64,000 bases of DNA from Sequoia sempervirens (taxonomy: Eukaryota > Streptophyta > Pinopsida > Cupressales > Cupressaceae): positions 495,450,320 to 495,514,319 of the forward strand of contig VDFB02270651.1 in assembly GCA_007258455.2 (NCBI GenBank), in the 5' to 3' direction. Positions 1 to 11,100 of the stretch are shown piece by piece. Numbering within the stretch: the first letter of the stretch is position 1; each line of letters opens with the position of its first letter. A model generated the notes under the pieces. That model saw nothing but the letters and a program-made list of their open reading frames with translations. It did no database searches and was not told the DNA's origin. The position numbers were made by a program, and so were the translations under genes.

Positions 1-1023
1 CCTTACACTTTTGACACTATTATCTATTTTAATATTCATCATTATATTTTTTTTCACTAAAATAAATGGTCTTTCATAGGTGAGGAAATATCCAACAATG
101 TGGGCATATGGTCAACATTATTGTGTAGAAAGTGTAGATGTAAAGAGACAATCCTTCGATTGTGGCATCATGGTTGACTTCAAGCAATCCAGTCGATCAA
201 GCTCAAAGGATAAGAATATAATTTAAGGGAATCTACAATATGTTGGGAAAATACAAGAAATTATTGAGTTGGATTACCGCTCATTTAAATGTTGTATTTT
301 TAAGTGTAGATGGTATGAATCATTTGAGAGGACATGAAGACATGATACCCATAGTGGATTGTTTTCTATAGATTCCTCATGCTTCCTACCGAAGGATAAG
401 GAGCCTTATGTTCTACCAATTCATTGTGAGTAGGTATTTCTTTAACTCAAACAAGAAGGAATAGTGATCATCAATCTATTAATTCATAGATTATTGCAAA
501 TATATACGTGTGTTTATTAATCAATGAAATTTTTATGACATACGTCTAATATATGTATGTCATTCATGTGCAGGTGTTTTTCTATGAAGATATTTTGGAC
601 CTGAAATGGATATTTTTCATACATTATGATCTAAGATTAAGGCATGTATTTGACGAAACATTAGTGGATACTGAGCAAAACAATGATGGCCAAAAAAATG
701 AGAGAGAGGGATTAGAGAACATCGAAGAAATTGACATCCATGATGATGTTGAAGATGGTTATGTTCAGGCACAAGAAGACAACAATATAGAGTTAGATGA
801 TGCTATGGAAGACAACAATATGGATGGTATAGAAAATCATGATCCAAATACATCTGGTAACAATATAGATAGTCTAGAGCCAAATTTCAATGATGATGAA
901 GATGATGCAGGTCAAGATGAGGATGATGATAATATTAAATACTTGAAAGAACATATGAATATTGACAATGATACACTGGATGGCATTGTAGCAGACAATA
1001 ATGTTAATGACCAAGACTTCTAA
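1..1023 (+). pseudogene. 3' part of CACTA (En/Spm) TNP2-type transposase gene, DUF4216-like
   Basis: Reading from the left edge, the translation contains a stretch like the DUF4216 domain at the C-terminal end of plant TNP2 transposases. It includes a piece resembling EIIELDYRSFKCCIFKCRWY (about 255-315), then KEPYVLPIHC (about 400-430). After an intron whose acceptor is the cag at about 571-573 comes VFFYEDILDLKW and an acidic Asp/Asn-rich tail ending at the stop at 1021-1023. There are in-frame stops near 225 and 335, so this is a relic. The 5' part lies outside the window, but the related Transposase_21 and DUF4218 parts are seen at 22541-25285. The assignment rests on recognising the family pattern, not on a search. 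Confidence 0.55.
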
Positions 1024-2840
1024 ATTTTTAGAATTATTTGTAATCCATGTTTAAAAAAGGATGATTCTTATGGCCTAAACTTTGAAATGCTTTAGTAATA
1101 TTAATTCAAGTGTTAAACTATATAACCACCACTCTCCATTTTGATGGTATATAACTTGCTTATTAGAAATATTTTATTAACTATAGATTTAGGTTGATAT
1201 GTATCTCCCAATTTCTTTAAAATAAGTGCTATAATGGTCTCTTCATGTACATTCAAAAATATTGAATTAGCCAAATAGAGTCTAATGAGACTCTTATATT
1301 TTTTTCCATTTTTTCTGCCTTATTATGGCATTCCAATAGGTTTTTATCTAGCTACTATAACCCATATGTCTCTATCCACAATAATATACTCCATCTTAAG
1401 CTTCTAAAGCTTAAATTTTGTGCCTAATAACTTCTCCATTTCTACCCTAGATGTGATTGTCATCTCTTCCTATAATAAGATCAAACCCTTCTATGAAATA
1501 TCACATTTAAATGAATATTAGTAAACAAAATTCTCTACCTAAAACCTATAATTTAAGTTGATAAGAATATTACCAAATGAAAGAAAGTAGGGTACAAAAA
1601 AAATCTTCATAAACTAATCTTAGCGGAGATTATTGTGAAAATTTTAATATATTTACATTTACAAAAAGGAGAAATACATATAAACCATAAACAAAAACAT
1701 AACACAACACAAGTGTACATGGTAAAAACCCTTTTAGGAGAAAAAATCACACTCAAAAGAGCCTAATTTACTATTCAATAGTCTAAACATATTTATAATA
1801 AACTTGAAGGGAAATTTGTTTATTGGAGCATAACCAACCAAAGATTTAGAGTGATTCTAGTAGCATATCATTACCTAGAAACTTATTTATTTAAAATTAA
1901 ATCTCAAGCATCATATAAATATAAGTAGTGATTACAAAACCATGATCTAAAAAAACCAAAAAAAGTGGCACCCAAAAACCTAGTTAGAAAATAAACACCC
2001 AAATCCAAAGATAAGCTCATTGGATGAAAATGGCATATTAATTCCACATTTCATAATTGCATCATAAAATAATTATCGAATTAGGAATTCCATTATGGAT
2101 TCATGACACATTCACCATTCTTGTGGGTCTATATATGTGATAATGGGTCTAATAATTTTATGATGAAGTATGTAGAAAAAAATATACATGGTCATAAAAT
2201 AACCTCTTTAAAAGGATTTTAACCCTGGGCAAGGACCAATTAAAGTAAACTATTTGAAAGGATTTTTAACTCACATCAACCAAAAACCAATCAAAGCATC
2301 CACACAATAACAACAAATGTGTTTTGATAAATTTTGAAGACTTAAATAAATTGAAAATACCACTTTGGAGACAACAAAGAAATAGATAAGCAATGAAAAT
2401 TGACACAGTAATTGAACACTGAAAATGGATTACGAATTATAAGTAGTTTGCTCCATTGTATTACTTCAAAATATAAGCATTTGTAACAAAAGTATTTTAA
2501 TATGATATGGATGGGAAAATTATGCAACCTATCTTCTTACTAATGCATACTCTAATGGAATATGATCTGATGATGATGATTTCAAAATCGGGACCTGGTT
2601 TCCCTATTTGTATGGGAAGCAACAAGCTTCAAGCTTGTTTACAAAAAGTCACATCGCTTCATAACTAAAACATAATGAGCATAAACATAAAAATATTGTG
2701 AGTTTGTTGGTGGATGCACTACAGTCCGTTAATCTCTAGCAAGCACCTGTGATCACCTAAGACCTGTTCAAAGCTTGTGTACCATGATCATGTATCGAAA
2801 CCATCAAACTCCAGTCCTTGTTACTCCTCTCTTACTTGGC
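1024..2840. other. Intergenic, no gene recognised
   Basis: This AT-rich stretch follows the CACTA transposase relic. I see no convincing coding sequence. The switch from diverged to identical sequence relative to copy 2 falls inside it, at about 1832. It may be 3' non-coding sequence of the CACTA element followed by the 3' side of the minus-strand relic. Confidence 0.5.
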
Positions 2841-5800
2841 CTATGCAATGAACAAGATAATCTTCGACAAATGGTCAATGTACCCACTTTTGGCATGAGT
2901 GTCTGCATTATGTATAATATCTTTCATGGCATACTCCAATTTGAAAATTCTTCCAATTTGTTGATGTGTTTTCTTAAGTACCTCATCTTCGTCATTGATT
3001 GCATCAAGAACAATTGGAAAATAGTGGGATATCTCATCCTTCCATGTATCCTGATCTTTCAATTTTGTTTCCTCAAAGAAGTTGGGCAAGGCTATACTCA
3101 ATGGCTGACTAAAGTCACTTAACTACTATGTCAAGATGGTATAGAAATCTTTATGGGATTTCATAAGCTCTTGATATTCTTGTAGCATAGCAATGTTATC
3201 TTCCTTCTTTGCTATGATGTGAGACTCCACTTCCTTCATTTTGTCACTCAATCTAGTATTTTCCAATAATGTTGCATATGTTTTGTCATGAATATGCCAG
3301 ACTTGTTCAACATGCTTATACATATCTTTAAATCTCATGGAGACTATCTCTCATTCCATTTCAAAGATGGTGGTCTTGAGCTTTCCTTTTAACTCATCTT
3401 GTTCCTTTTGAACTTTCTCATGTCTGCATTTCCAGTAGGTAGTTTGTGACATTGCTTCTAGCACCTTTCTTTCATGCTCAACTAGTGGAGAGTAAATCCC
3501 TGAGGAAGAAGGTAGTCTATCTCTGTAGCTGATCAACTCCTGCTTTAGCCTTTCATTCTCTTCTATCAATCCCTTGTTATCCCTTATCAGTTTCTAAATT
3601 TGATCCTTGGTGAACTTGGCCACATTTACATTTAATTCAGCAGTTTCCATAGGATCTGTCTCTCCTACCCTTTGCACCAAAATATGTTCATAAATTTGAT
3701 CATGATCAATAAGGGAAGGCTTTTTGCCTAGCGGGTAAAGTGCCCATATCTATAAAGTAGTATTATCAGGATTATATCCTGATCCAGTATAGATCTCATC
3801 ACCAGCTTCATCTGTCAAAAGAAAGGTTTTATTCTTTCTCTTTAGAAAGTAGTCAAACACAATGGTTGAACTAATATCCCACCCTAGAAGGAGCATAACC
3901 CCAACTTCTTGCAATAATGCTCTTCCTCTCTCAGTAGTCTTGTTCTTCATCTCTCTATCAATTTCATGTTGAAGCTATTTAAAAGCATATGCTTCCTTTT
4001 TAGATTCAATGTCTTTTAGCCTTTCCCTTACCACCTTTCCCTTATACTCATAGATGAAAGCCTTAAATTCAGAAGTTTGGACAAATCCATCATCTGTAAT
4101 GAATTCCTAACTAGCACAGTGTCTCACATCATCAGATAGCTCATTGGAAGCGTCAAAGGTAATCACACTCCTTTCCAGTGGCATTTCATATTGGGGAATA
4201 AAAGGAGTGTTAATCTGTGTGACCTCTTCTTCCCCTTTAGTATCATCTTCAACCATGATTGGGGTGTCAACTGAGAATCTTACCTTTGGAGTAGGCTATG
4301 GTGACAGATGACCCAATGGTGTTATATTTTTTACTTTCCTTCTAGAGCCAACATTTCTTCTCTTCTCAAATGCCACTAGAGGTACATCCTTTATTATTTC
4401 CTCTTCATGCAGAAGCAATTGCTCAACTCTTTCCATAGGATCTCAAATTTCATGAAAATCTTTGACATAGGCTAGGTTATTATTCATTCTCCAAGCCTCG
4501 GCCATAACAATTCTATTGTATGTAATTATCCTCATTATCACTTGACTTTCCTCATAGTTCCTGATAACATCATCGACATGGAACTCATGCTCATATCCTT
4601 TCAATTTTTCAGAAATTTTGGCATCATAGATGAAATGCTCAGGGTCAAATTTTTTTCTCTTGTTTCCTACTAGCAAGCCATAATAATCTAGCTTGCTATC
4701 AACCAAGTTATACCCTATATTAGCAATAATAGTGAAGTCACCAAAACAAAGAGTGGAAGGCATGAAATTTTTCCTTCCATATCTTTTCAAATGCATGAAG
4801 GTTGAGTAAGACAATTGTCTTATGATCTCCAAGTATGCAACCCTATCTAGCAAATCTTAGGCAGTAAATATGGTGCTGCCTCAAATCCATATACTCTAAT
4901 GACAGTACAATCTAAAAACGCATACCAATCTCCCCAATTGTGATTTATTTTTCCATCATGACTCTTCTCCTTTGGTGGGAGGAGCCTCTGTACTTCTGGG
5001 GATAGATTATAGTCACATTTGTGGCCAAGTAATTTATATAAGGGTTTGAAAAAATGTTCTTCGAAGTACAGGTAGTGGGATCTCCCACATCTACTATCCC
5101 AAACTGATGTACACATTTTCACTGGTCTAGAATTACCATCACTATCCAAATCTTTTATTCTCAATTCTTCTCCCCATATTCCCATCACTTGTCCTTCATA
5201 TAGTATCATATGCATAAGAAGTGAATAGTGTTTGAAGCAGATAGATTCACTATTGTTCTTAATAGCATTAAGAGCATTGTTAATGGCCTCAGATAGATAC
5301 TCTGCATAGTCATAGGGCTTGAAATCTTGGCTTTGAATGTCTACAACCAGAACCATGGGAGCTATAGTCATGTTAGTAGGGGAATCAACTCCTAGTACTT
5401 GGCCAACTGAATAGTATGTTTATTGATAGTATTCTTCAAAAAAATCTATAGAAAATGGGGGACTTTCATCACTAGAAAATCTCCTAGGTTGATTCCCTGG
5501 ACCTTTGGGCTTGTGCAGAGGTAGCTTCCACCTCTTATAGCTTGTATCCATAGAGAGATACTCTTCCAACAAGTCTCTCATCCATAATTTCATCTTTAGG
5601 GAGGTGTCTAATTGGAAAACCATACAAATATAATCTCGTGTTATAATCATAAATTGTGACCCATCGTGTAAGTGAATTTCCCTCGTTTTGGGATTATAAT
5701 TGTTTACCAGTGTTTTAATTAGTTCTACATTCACAAAAACATTTGTCATCACAATTTTTCCTAGATTCAAATTCCATGGGTTTGAAACTGGGCCATATCT

Positions 5801-6028
5801 ATGCTTCTTCCTATAGTGATAGATGAACAAGTCATAACCCCTGTGTGGAGTCCACACATCTCCCAAATTCTTGTGCTTGTCCTCTAGGGTCTCACATGAT
5901 GGGTTTAATTGAGTTGTTCTCCTTGCTTTTGGCCCAAACCTGGGACACTAGTCTATTAAGTCTTGATTAAGTGGCCTACTTTCTATTTTTTTCCTCTTTC
6001 CTCTTGTTTTCTCTGGGGTTTTATCCAT
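2841..6028 (-). pseudogene. Decayed gag-like retroelement ORF (about 1,050 codons)
   Basis: On the minus strand an ATG at 6028 opens a reading frame that runs to about 4847, with one TAG near residue 27 and another near 5418. It then shifts frame and continues to 2841 with further scattered stops. The N-terminal half has a globular region with NPKTREIHLHDG and ITRDYICMVFQLD (about 5600-5700). The C-terminal half is rich in Glu, Lys and Gln and looks coiled-coil (about 2850-3570). I do not recognise a named family. Its layout resembles the relic at 26251-27841: a lysine/arginine-rich start, a globular core, then a charged tail. Both may be gag-like proteins of gymnosperm LTR elements. It could also be a decayed host gene. 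The same stops occur in copy 2. Confidence 0.4.
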
Positions 6029-6284
6029 TTTAACACTAAGTGTGTTGTACTTCAAGCTATCTTCAAAAAATTATGTTCAGTTGAGCCAAGATGTACTTAC
6101 TTGAATGAATGCCATAAATTCTGAGTTGCCCGCCTTCGTCCAACTTCGTCCTCTAGACACTTAGCCACAATTCATAGTGAATTTTGATTCCTTAGAGGCT
6201 GTATTTATCGAAATTCAACACGATCAAGCCAGCTTTGGTTCATAAATGGCACTTGTACCACCATTCCTATCAACTTGCACATTA
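6029..6284. other. Region upstream of the gag-like relic
   Basis: This short stretch separates the presumed start of the minus-strand relic from the GTCTCTTCGAC motif zone. No PBS or TATA box is convincing on either strand. Confidence 0.4.
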
Positions 6285-7185
6285 ATAACAGATGTCTCTT
6301 CGATGAATTCATCAGTCAAATCAATCTGATGATAATTATTTCATATTTTGTCGAAGAGACTTTAATCACAACATCTATATCTATCTTCGATATATCCTTG
6401 ACCATCTTTTGAGAAGCGTCTAAGAGACATTTAGATTCTCTCTTCGATGTTGCAGGGTCTCTTCAATATTTACATTTCAGTTTCTTCCCTTATGGTCTCC
6501 CTTTTGTCAATGAGACTGGCGGATATCTCTTGCCAAAAATCCTATGTCTCTTCGACATATCCTTATCTCTTCCCTTGGCGGTATTACTTTTTGATGATCT
6601 CTATATGACTTTTTCATGTTGAGGAGACCTGTGATCACCTCTCTTCGATGTCTCTTAGTTTCATCGATAACATGTGTTTACACTTGTGCCAGGATGTCGG
6701 GGAGACTTTTGATACTATCTACTCAATACTCCTATGTCTCCTTGACATATCCTTGTTATGATGTCGATGATACCTTGTCCAATGTCTGTTCGATGTCTCT
6801 ATGTCTCGTCGATATTTTTCTCCTTGAATGTCGAAGAGACTCTCTTACTTCTCTCCTCGATATGTCAATGTCTCTTCGACATTACCATTTTTCCGTGTTG
6901 TTTTATCAATGACCTATCATTTATTTTATGATAATCTCTTGATGTCCAAGAGATATTTTTTGTTTCCTGAATGTTGAATGCTCCATATAATTTTTCGGTG
7001 AGACATGTTATATTTTCTCCTCAACATGTCCAAGTCTCTTAGACATATCATTCTTTAGGCTGGCGAGAAGACATTTGAATATGTCTCTTAGACATTCGGG
7101 AGTCTCATCTACATTTCACATCATCCCTTTCTACTCACATTGAAGAGACTATGGCGAGACTCTCTTCGATATAGCATTGTCTTGG
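6285..7185. repeat. Zone of GTCTCTTCGAC motifs in both orientations
   Basis: The motif GTCTCTTCGACAT and its reverse complement ATGTCGAAGAGAC recur many times in about 900 bp, with variants such as GTCTCTTAGACAT. Facing pairs form inverted repeats. One example is the ATGTCGAAGAGAC at about 6827 facing GTCTCTTCGACAT at about 6870. The density of short repeats in both orientations resembles the subterminal repeats of CACTA or other DNA transposons. An open frame across 6616-6912 is a by-product of the repeats. The zone is repeated in copy 2. Confidence 0.6.
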
Positions 7186-8234
7186 TGACATGCCATGTGC
7201 TGCTATTGGAACACTTCAGATAGGGAATTCACTTTAGTGTTATGACCAAGGGCCTTATTTGGCGGTTTATATTAGTGTCAGCCATTATCAAATGGAGATA
7301 GGACATATGGTGAGTGTGGGAAGACGGGTGAAAATGGAAGTATGCAAAATAACCAAGGTGGATTTTTGGCTCCAATAGGACCTTTAATATTATGAAACAT
7401 TAGTGGTACTTACTTAGTTATCAAATTTCATTAAAGGATAAGTTTTATTAATTTTAATCATTATGTATGTAAATAATGTTATGAATATTTTGGTCAAATA
7501 ATGTTGTTCCTATTTTTAGTTAATGACATCAACACATACTCTTCTAGGATATGGGAATTGCAATGGAAATGTTATCTCCTAAGGCTCTCACATTGGTATG
7601 AGCTAGTAATATAAATAACATTATGTAATTTTTATTTTATCTAACACCACTTAGTGTAAATAAATGATATTTATTTTTAGTTTGATTTCTTTCTTCATTC
7701 TTTCCATAAGAGGAGGCAACTCCACTTTGTGAACCTAGCCCATCTAGGTAAATGAAGAGAAGTAGAGGATCATTAATTTATGGCAAGTGATTATTTACTT
7801 ATTTCATTTTATTCAAGATTTCTATATTATTGTATATATGGTTTAATTGCATTAATAGGTGAAGCTAAAAAAAATTATTGAGCTTAGGAAGTCTATTAAT
7901 TGGAAAAGGAGAGCTACCAATTATGATATTGATTCTCCATATTCTTAACAAAGAAAGAGTCATTGATCATTTAATGACACTCCATAATTACATATATTTT
8001 CACATTTATTGTATGCCGTCATGAAATGTAGATGTAGACTTTTATTCTAATGTATATAATTGTATATACCTATATGGATTTATATGTATGTATTTATATT
8101 TTACCAATGTGTACAATTGTATTCCTATATGAATTTATTTAGACATTCATCAAATGCATATATGGCATTGTATACCTTATAACACTATATGACATTTTCA
8201 AGACATTATGTATACCTTCATGGCCTTATTGAGA

Positions 8235-8236
<2 letters not shown>
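7186..8236. other. Intergenic, AT-rich, no gene recognised
   Basis: I see only AT-rich sequence with loosely repeated words such as TGTATATA and ATATGGATTTAT between about 8030 and 8230. No coding pattern holds over more than a few dozen codons. Confidence 0.5.

Positions 8237-8275
<39 letters not shown>
8237..8275. repeat. (TA)n microsatellite
   Basis: This is an uninterrupted TA dinucleotide run of about 39 bp. The same run, with the same length as read here, is present in copy 2 at 37676-37714. That is notable because such loci normally change length quickly. Confidence 0.95.
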
Positions 8276-8277
<2 letters not shown>

Positions 8278-8812
8278 CATGTATTCAAAGCTTAAATGGT
8301 TTAAATTATTTGAGTGTTTTGAATAATAAGGCTTAATATTACTTGTTAGGAGTGACAATAAATTTTTAAAATGGTTTCAACAATAAGTACAAACTTAATA
8401 TTATTTTTATTGTTGATAGTGATCAAAATATATATGATTCTTTGATATCACCTATACATTTAAGGATTCATCTCTCTTTTTCTCCCAATTTAACTATTTT
8501 CTATTTCAATGTATATTCATCTTATAGCTAGTAAAATCCTTTGATTATTTTAGTGTTTGAATAATGCTTGTATACACATGTACAATGATAAGGGAGCCTA
8601 TGTGAGGCTAGAAATTCAAAAATATCACTTTAGAATTTTTTTAGTCTTATCTCTCTTAAGGGACATTGTTAGTATGATGTAGCTTGGAAGGATTAAGACA
8701 CTTGGGCAGTGAAAAGACACATCCAATAGTAGTAACCTACCCACCTAGAAATTTTGAAATCATTAGTTTAGTGCCACAATAGAAGTATATTTACAATAGA
8801 CATGGCTTTGAA
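8276..8812. other. Intergenic, no gene recognised
   Basis: AT-rich sequence lies between the microsatellite and the LINE RNase H relic. The right end may be LINE sequence too decayed to recognise. Confidence 0.4.
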
Positions 8813-9052
8813 GAATAAAAAATTTCACATCCTCATTGAGGTGATTTTCCAACGGTGGTTAATTCCCTATCAAGGAAGGCTTCTAAAAACTAGCACTTGA
8901 CTTATTTGTTGGGAAATATAATGTCCCTTCTTCATAAATTTTCTTCCTTTGAAATTATGATCAATTGCTATAGGGAAGCTAACATCTTGGTGGATGCACT
9001 TGCTAATAGGCAATTGATTAGGGTTGAAGATTGTATGGGGTTGATGGTTTAG
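8813..9052 (+). pseudogene. LINE C-terminal RNase H relic (RVT_3-like)
   Basis: The plus strand encodes KFSSFEIMINCYREANIL followed by VDALANRQ (about 8935-9015). The YREAN..VDALAN stretch is the hallmark end of the RNase H domain in plant L1-like LINEs. Upstream, in a neighbouring frame, HILIEV and VVNSLSRKASKN match the start of the domain, so there is one frameshift and one stop (TGA near 8900). Telomere-like repeats begin immediately afterwards. In the family this domain removes RNA from the RNA:DNA hybrid during retrotransposition; here it is dead. Confidence 0.6.
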
Positions 9053-9330
9053 GGTATTGGGTTGAGGGTATACTAGGGTTGAGGAATTATGGTTGAGGAT
9101 AGAGGGTAGAAGGTTTAAGGGTTTACGGTTTAAGGGTTTAGGGTTGATGGTTAAGGGTTGAGGGTAGAGCGTTTAGGGTATAGGTTTGAGGGTATATGGT
9201 TGAAGGATTAGGGTTGACGTTCCAATGTATAGGGTAGAGGGTATAGGGGTTGAGGGTTTAGGGTTTAAGGTTGAGGGTTGAGGGTTGAGGGATTAGGGTT
9301 GAGGGTTGAGGGTTGAGGGATCTTTTGATG
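9018..9330. repeat. Degenerate telomere-like GGGTTGA/TTTAGGG heptamer array
   Basis: About 300 bp are made of short units such as GGGTTGA, TTTAGGG and GGGTATA. The array ends in a more regular GGGTTGA run at about 9260-9325. The register is heptamer-like but degenerate, related to but distinct from the TTTAGGG plant telomere repeat. It abuts the LINE RNase H stop, so it may be LINE tail sequence or a repair scar rather than a former chromosome end. Confidence 0.75.
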
Positions 9331-9420
9331 CAAGTGAAATGTAGGAAAGCAATTGAAGGCCAGTGAATATTGGGGAAGGTTTTTTTGTTCTAACACCCCT
9401 AATCCATGTTAGATCAAAAC

Positions 9421-9668
9421 AATTAGGCGCTAAAGCAATCTCTAAAGTAGGCGCTAAATTAGGCACTAATTCCGGTGAAAAACTTGGTGCAAACTAGGTG
9501 CTAGACTAGGCGCTAACATAGGCATTAAACTAGGTGCTAAACTAGGTGCCAAACTAGGAGCCACACTAGACGCCAAACTAGGAGCCACACTAGGTGCAAA
9601 ACTCGGCACAAAAATCAGCACCAAACCTAGGCGCTAATTGGCACCTAATTTGGTGCCTACTTAGTTTG
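9421..9668. repeat. CACTA subterminal repeat array (AACTAGGCGCY-type units)
   Basis: A unit close to AACTAGGTGCC or its variant TAGGCGCTAAA repeats roughly every 10-14 bp, with some copies inverted (for example GGCACC and GGTGCC). Short, variable, bidirectional repeats just inside the terminus are typical of CACTA elements, where they bind the element's own TNPA-type protein. The array ends about 120 bp before a CACTA-type terminus. Confidence 0.6.
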
Positions 9669-9790
9669 ACTGGCACAATAAATGCCAAAAATAGCGCCAT
9701 CTTGATAAATAGGGCTAATTTTTTAAAAAAATTGGAGAAAAATACATTAAAATAGTGGGTGGAAGCAAAAAAGGGAGCTAATCACAGGGA

Positions 9791-9802
9791 TTTTTTGTAG
9801 TG
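9791..9802 (+). mobile_element. CACTA-type 3' terminal inverted repeat end
   Basis: TTTTTTGTAGTG is the reverse complement of CACTACAAAAAA, the standard CACTA terminus. It follows the subterminal array in the expected place. The next bases are gtt, which would be the 3-bp target duplication. I did not find the matching CACTACAAAAAA 5' end in the window. It may be in the gap or have been removed by nested insertions. Confidence 0.6.
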
Positions 9803-9813
9803 GTTGCATAGAA

Positions 9814-9926
9814 AAAGGCAATGAGCTATTTGAAAGAATGCCTCAAAGAAATTTGGTCTCATGGTGATGTCCATCACCATGAGACCACATTTCTTTGAGG
9901 CATTCTTTCAAACAGCTCATTGCCTT
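9814..9926. repeat. Inverted pair of PPR-motif fragments (55-bp stem, 2-nt loop)
   Basis: Two 55-bp arms at about 9815-9869 and 9872-9926 are reverse complements with only two mismatches and a 2-nt spacer. Both arms encode a PPR-protein signature when read outward-in: ELFERMPQRNLVSW on the plus strand and ELFERMPQRNVVSW on the minus strand. This fits the start of a plant PLS-type PPR repeat. It lies 12 bp outside the CACTA end and just before LINE sequence. A transcript would fold into a nearly perfect hairpin, similar in form to a young miRNA locus born from inverted duplication of its target. Expression is unknown. Confidence 0.7.
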
Positions 9927-9969
9927 CTTTCATAAAATGCTTCTACAATGCCTCAAAGATATGACACAA

Positions 9970-10446
9970 AAAAATTTGGTTGATCCCACACACAACATCA
10001 TTATGGATTTTATACCACCTATATTAAGAAATGAAGATAATGATTTCCTTTCTTCCCTAGTTTGTGTTAAGGAAGACAAATCCACAGTATTTCAACTACA
10101 CATAAATAAAGCTCTAGGCCTCCATAGATTTCCAACCTAATTCTTTCAATTCTATTGGGATTTCATGGGTAATGGCATTTGGAGAATGGTAAAAGATTCA
10201 AGGAAATATTGAAAGATACTTAGAGATTTCAATAAGACAAACATCATCCCCATTCTCAAAAAATTGGGTTGTTCCTCATTTACAAAATACAAGCCTATTT
10301 CATTATGTAAAATAATTTATAAGATCATATCCAAGATGATGGTGAATAGGTTGAAAATTTTACTTCCATCCGTAATTTCAAAAGAATAGAGTGGCTTCAT
10401 TCAAGGCCAAAATATCATGGAGGAAATATTTAGAAACAAGATGTCT
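9970..10446 (+). pseudogene. LINE reverse transcriptase relic, N-terminal part
   Basis: The translation matches the conserved start of plant L1-like ORF2 reverse transcriptase: FFQFYWDFMGNGIWRMV, then NKTNIIPILKK, KYKPISLCKIIYKIISK, MMVNRLKILLPSVIS and SGFIQGQNIMEEI. Stops fall after FPT, after SRKY and before SGF. Sequence resembling the palm domain resumes at about 11345, so roughly 900 bp of other sequence separates two parts of the domain. The relic is inactive. Confidence 0.75.
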
Positions 10447-11100
10447 CAACCTTGCAATTATAAAATGTTACTATTTATAGTAAGTTTACATTTAAGCATG
10501 AATGGCTTTGAGATTTCACCTAAAGCTATAAAATGTCCAAATAAATATGCTAGTGAATTTTTGACCCAATTTCATTTTTAGATTTTAAGATATCAAAGTT
10601 TCCATTTTGGAAAGTTTCAAAGTCAATTTTGTGGCACTTAGAGCTTGTTTTCGGGCCCAAAAGTGGTCATAACTAGAAAAGTAGTTTGTAGCTTGATAGA
10701 GCACTTCATGAGCTTTCCAAATATTCAAATAGTTCATCAATTTAATACCCAGATCAAATGTTATGGCCTCTGAAAGCTGGGTCTCTCAAATTAGAAAATG
10801 TGAGAACATGTTGATCACATAAAAGAGTTGTAAGGGGGAGTTACACATTTTGGTGTAGGGTTGGACACATCATGGGGGATTTTTTATTGAAGATAAGTTG
10901 GGCACCACTTTTTGGGTGGTTTTAGCTCATGGAAATTTATGAATACTGTTTGACGGATTCATGTATTGATATATTAGGTTCTTGAGATGGAGGTTGAGTG
11001 TGAGAGTCTTATAGATTTTGAGTTGTCTCTAGATTTATGGAACTAGTGATACTCTTGAGAGATTTTTCTTTGTAAGTATATTGTAATCTTATTGATTTTT
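10447..11100. other. Insertion-like stretch splitting the LINE, no gene recognised
   Basis: This sequence separates two parts of the LINE reverse transcriptase. I see no coding pattern or terminal repeats that would identify it. Confidence 0.4.

Noticed and set aside
6616..6912. 98-codon open frame
   Set aside because: It lies wholly within the GTCTCTTCGAC motif zone and encodes only the repeated word.
9018..9330. True telomere or chromosome fusion point
   Set aside because: The units are highly degenerate, only 300 bp long, lie inside a CACTA region and are duplicated with it. An interstitial telomere-like repeat is the safer call.
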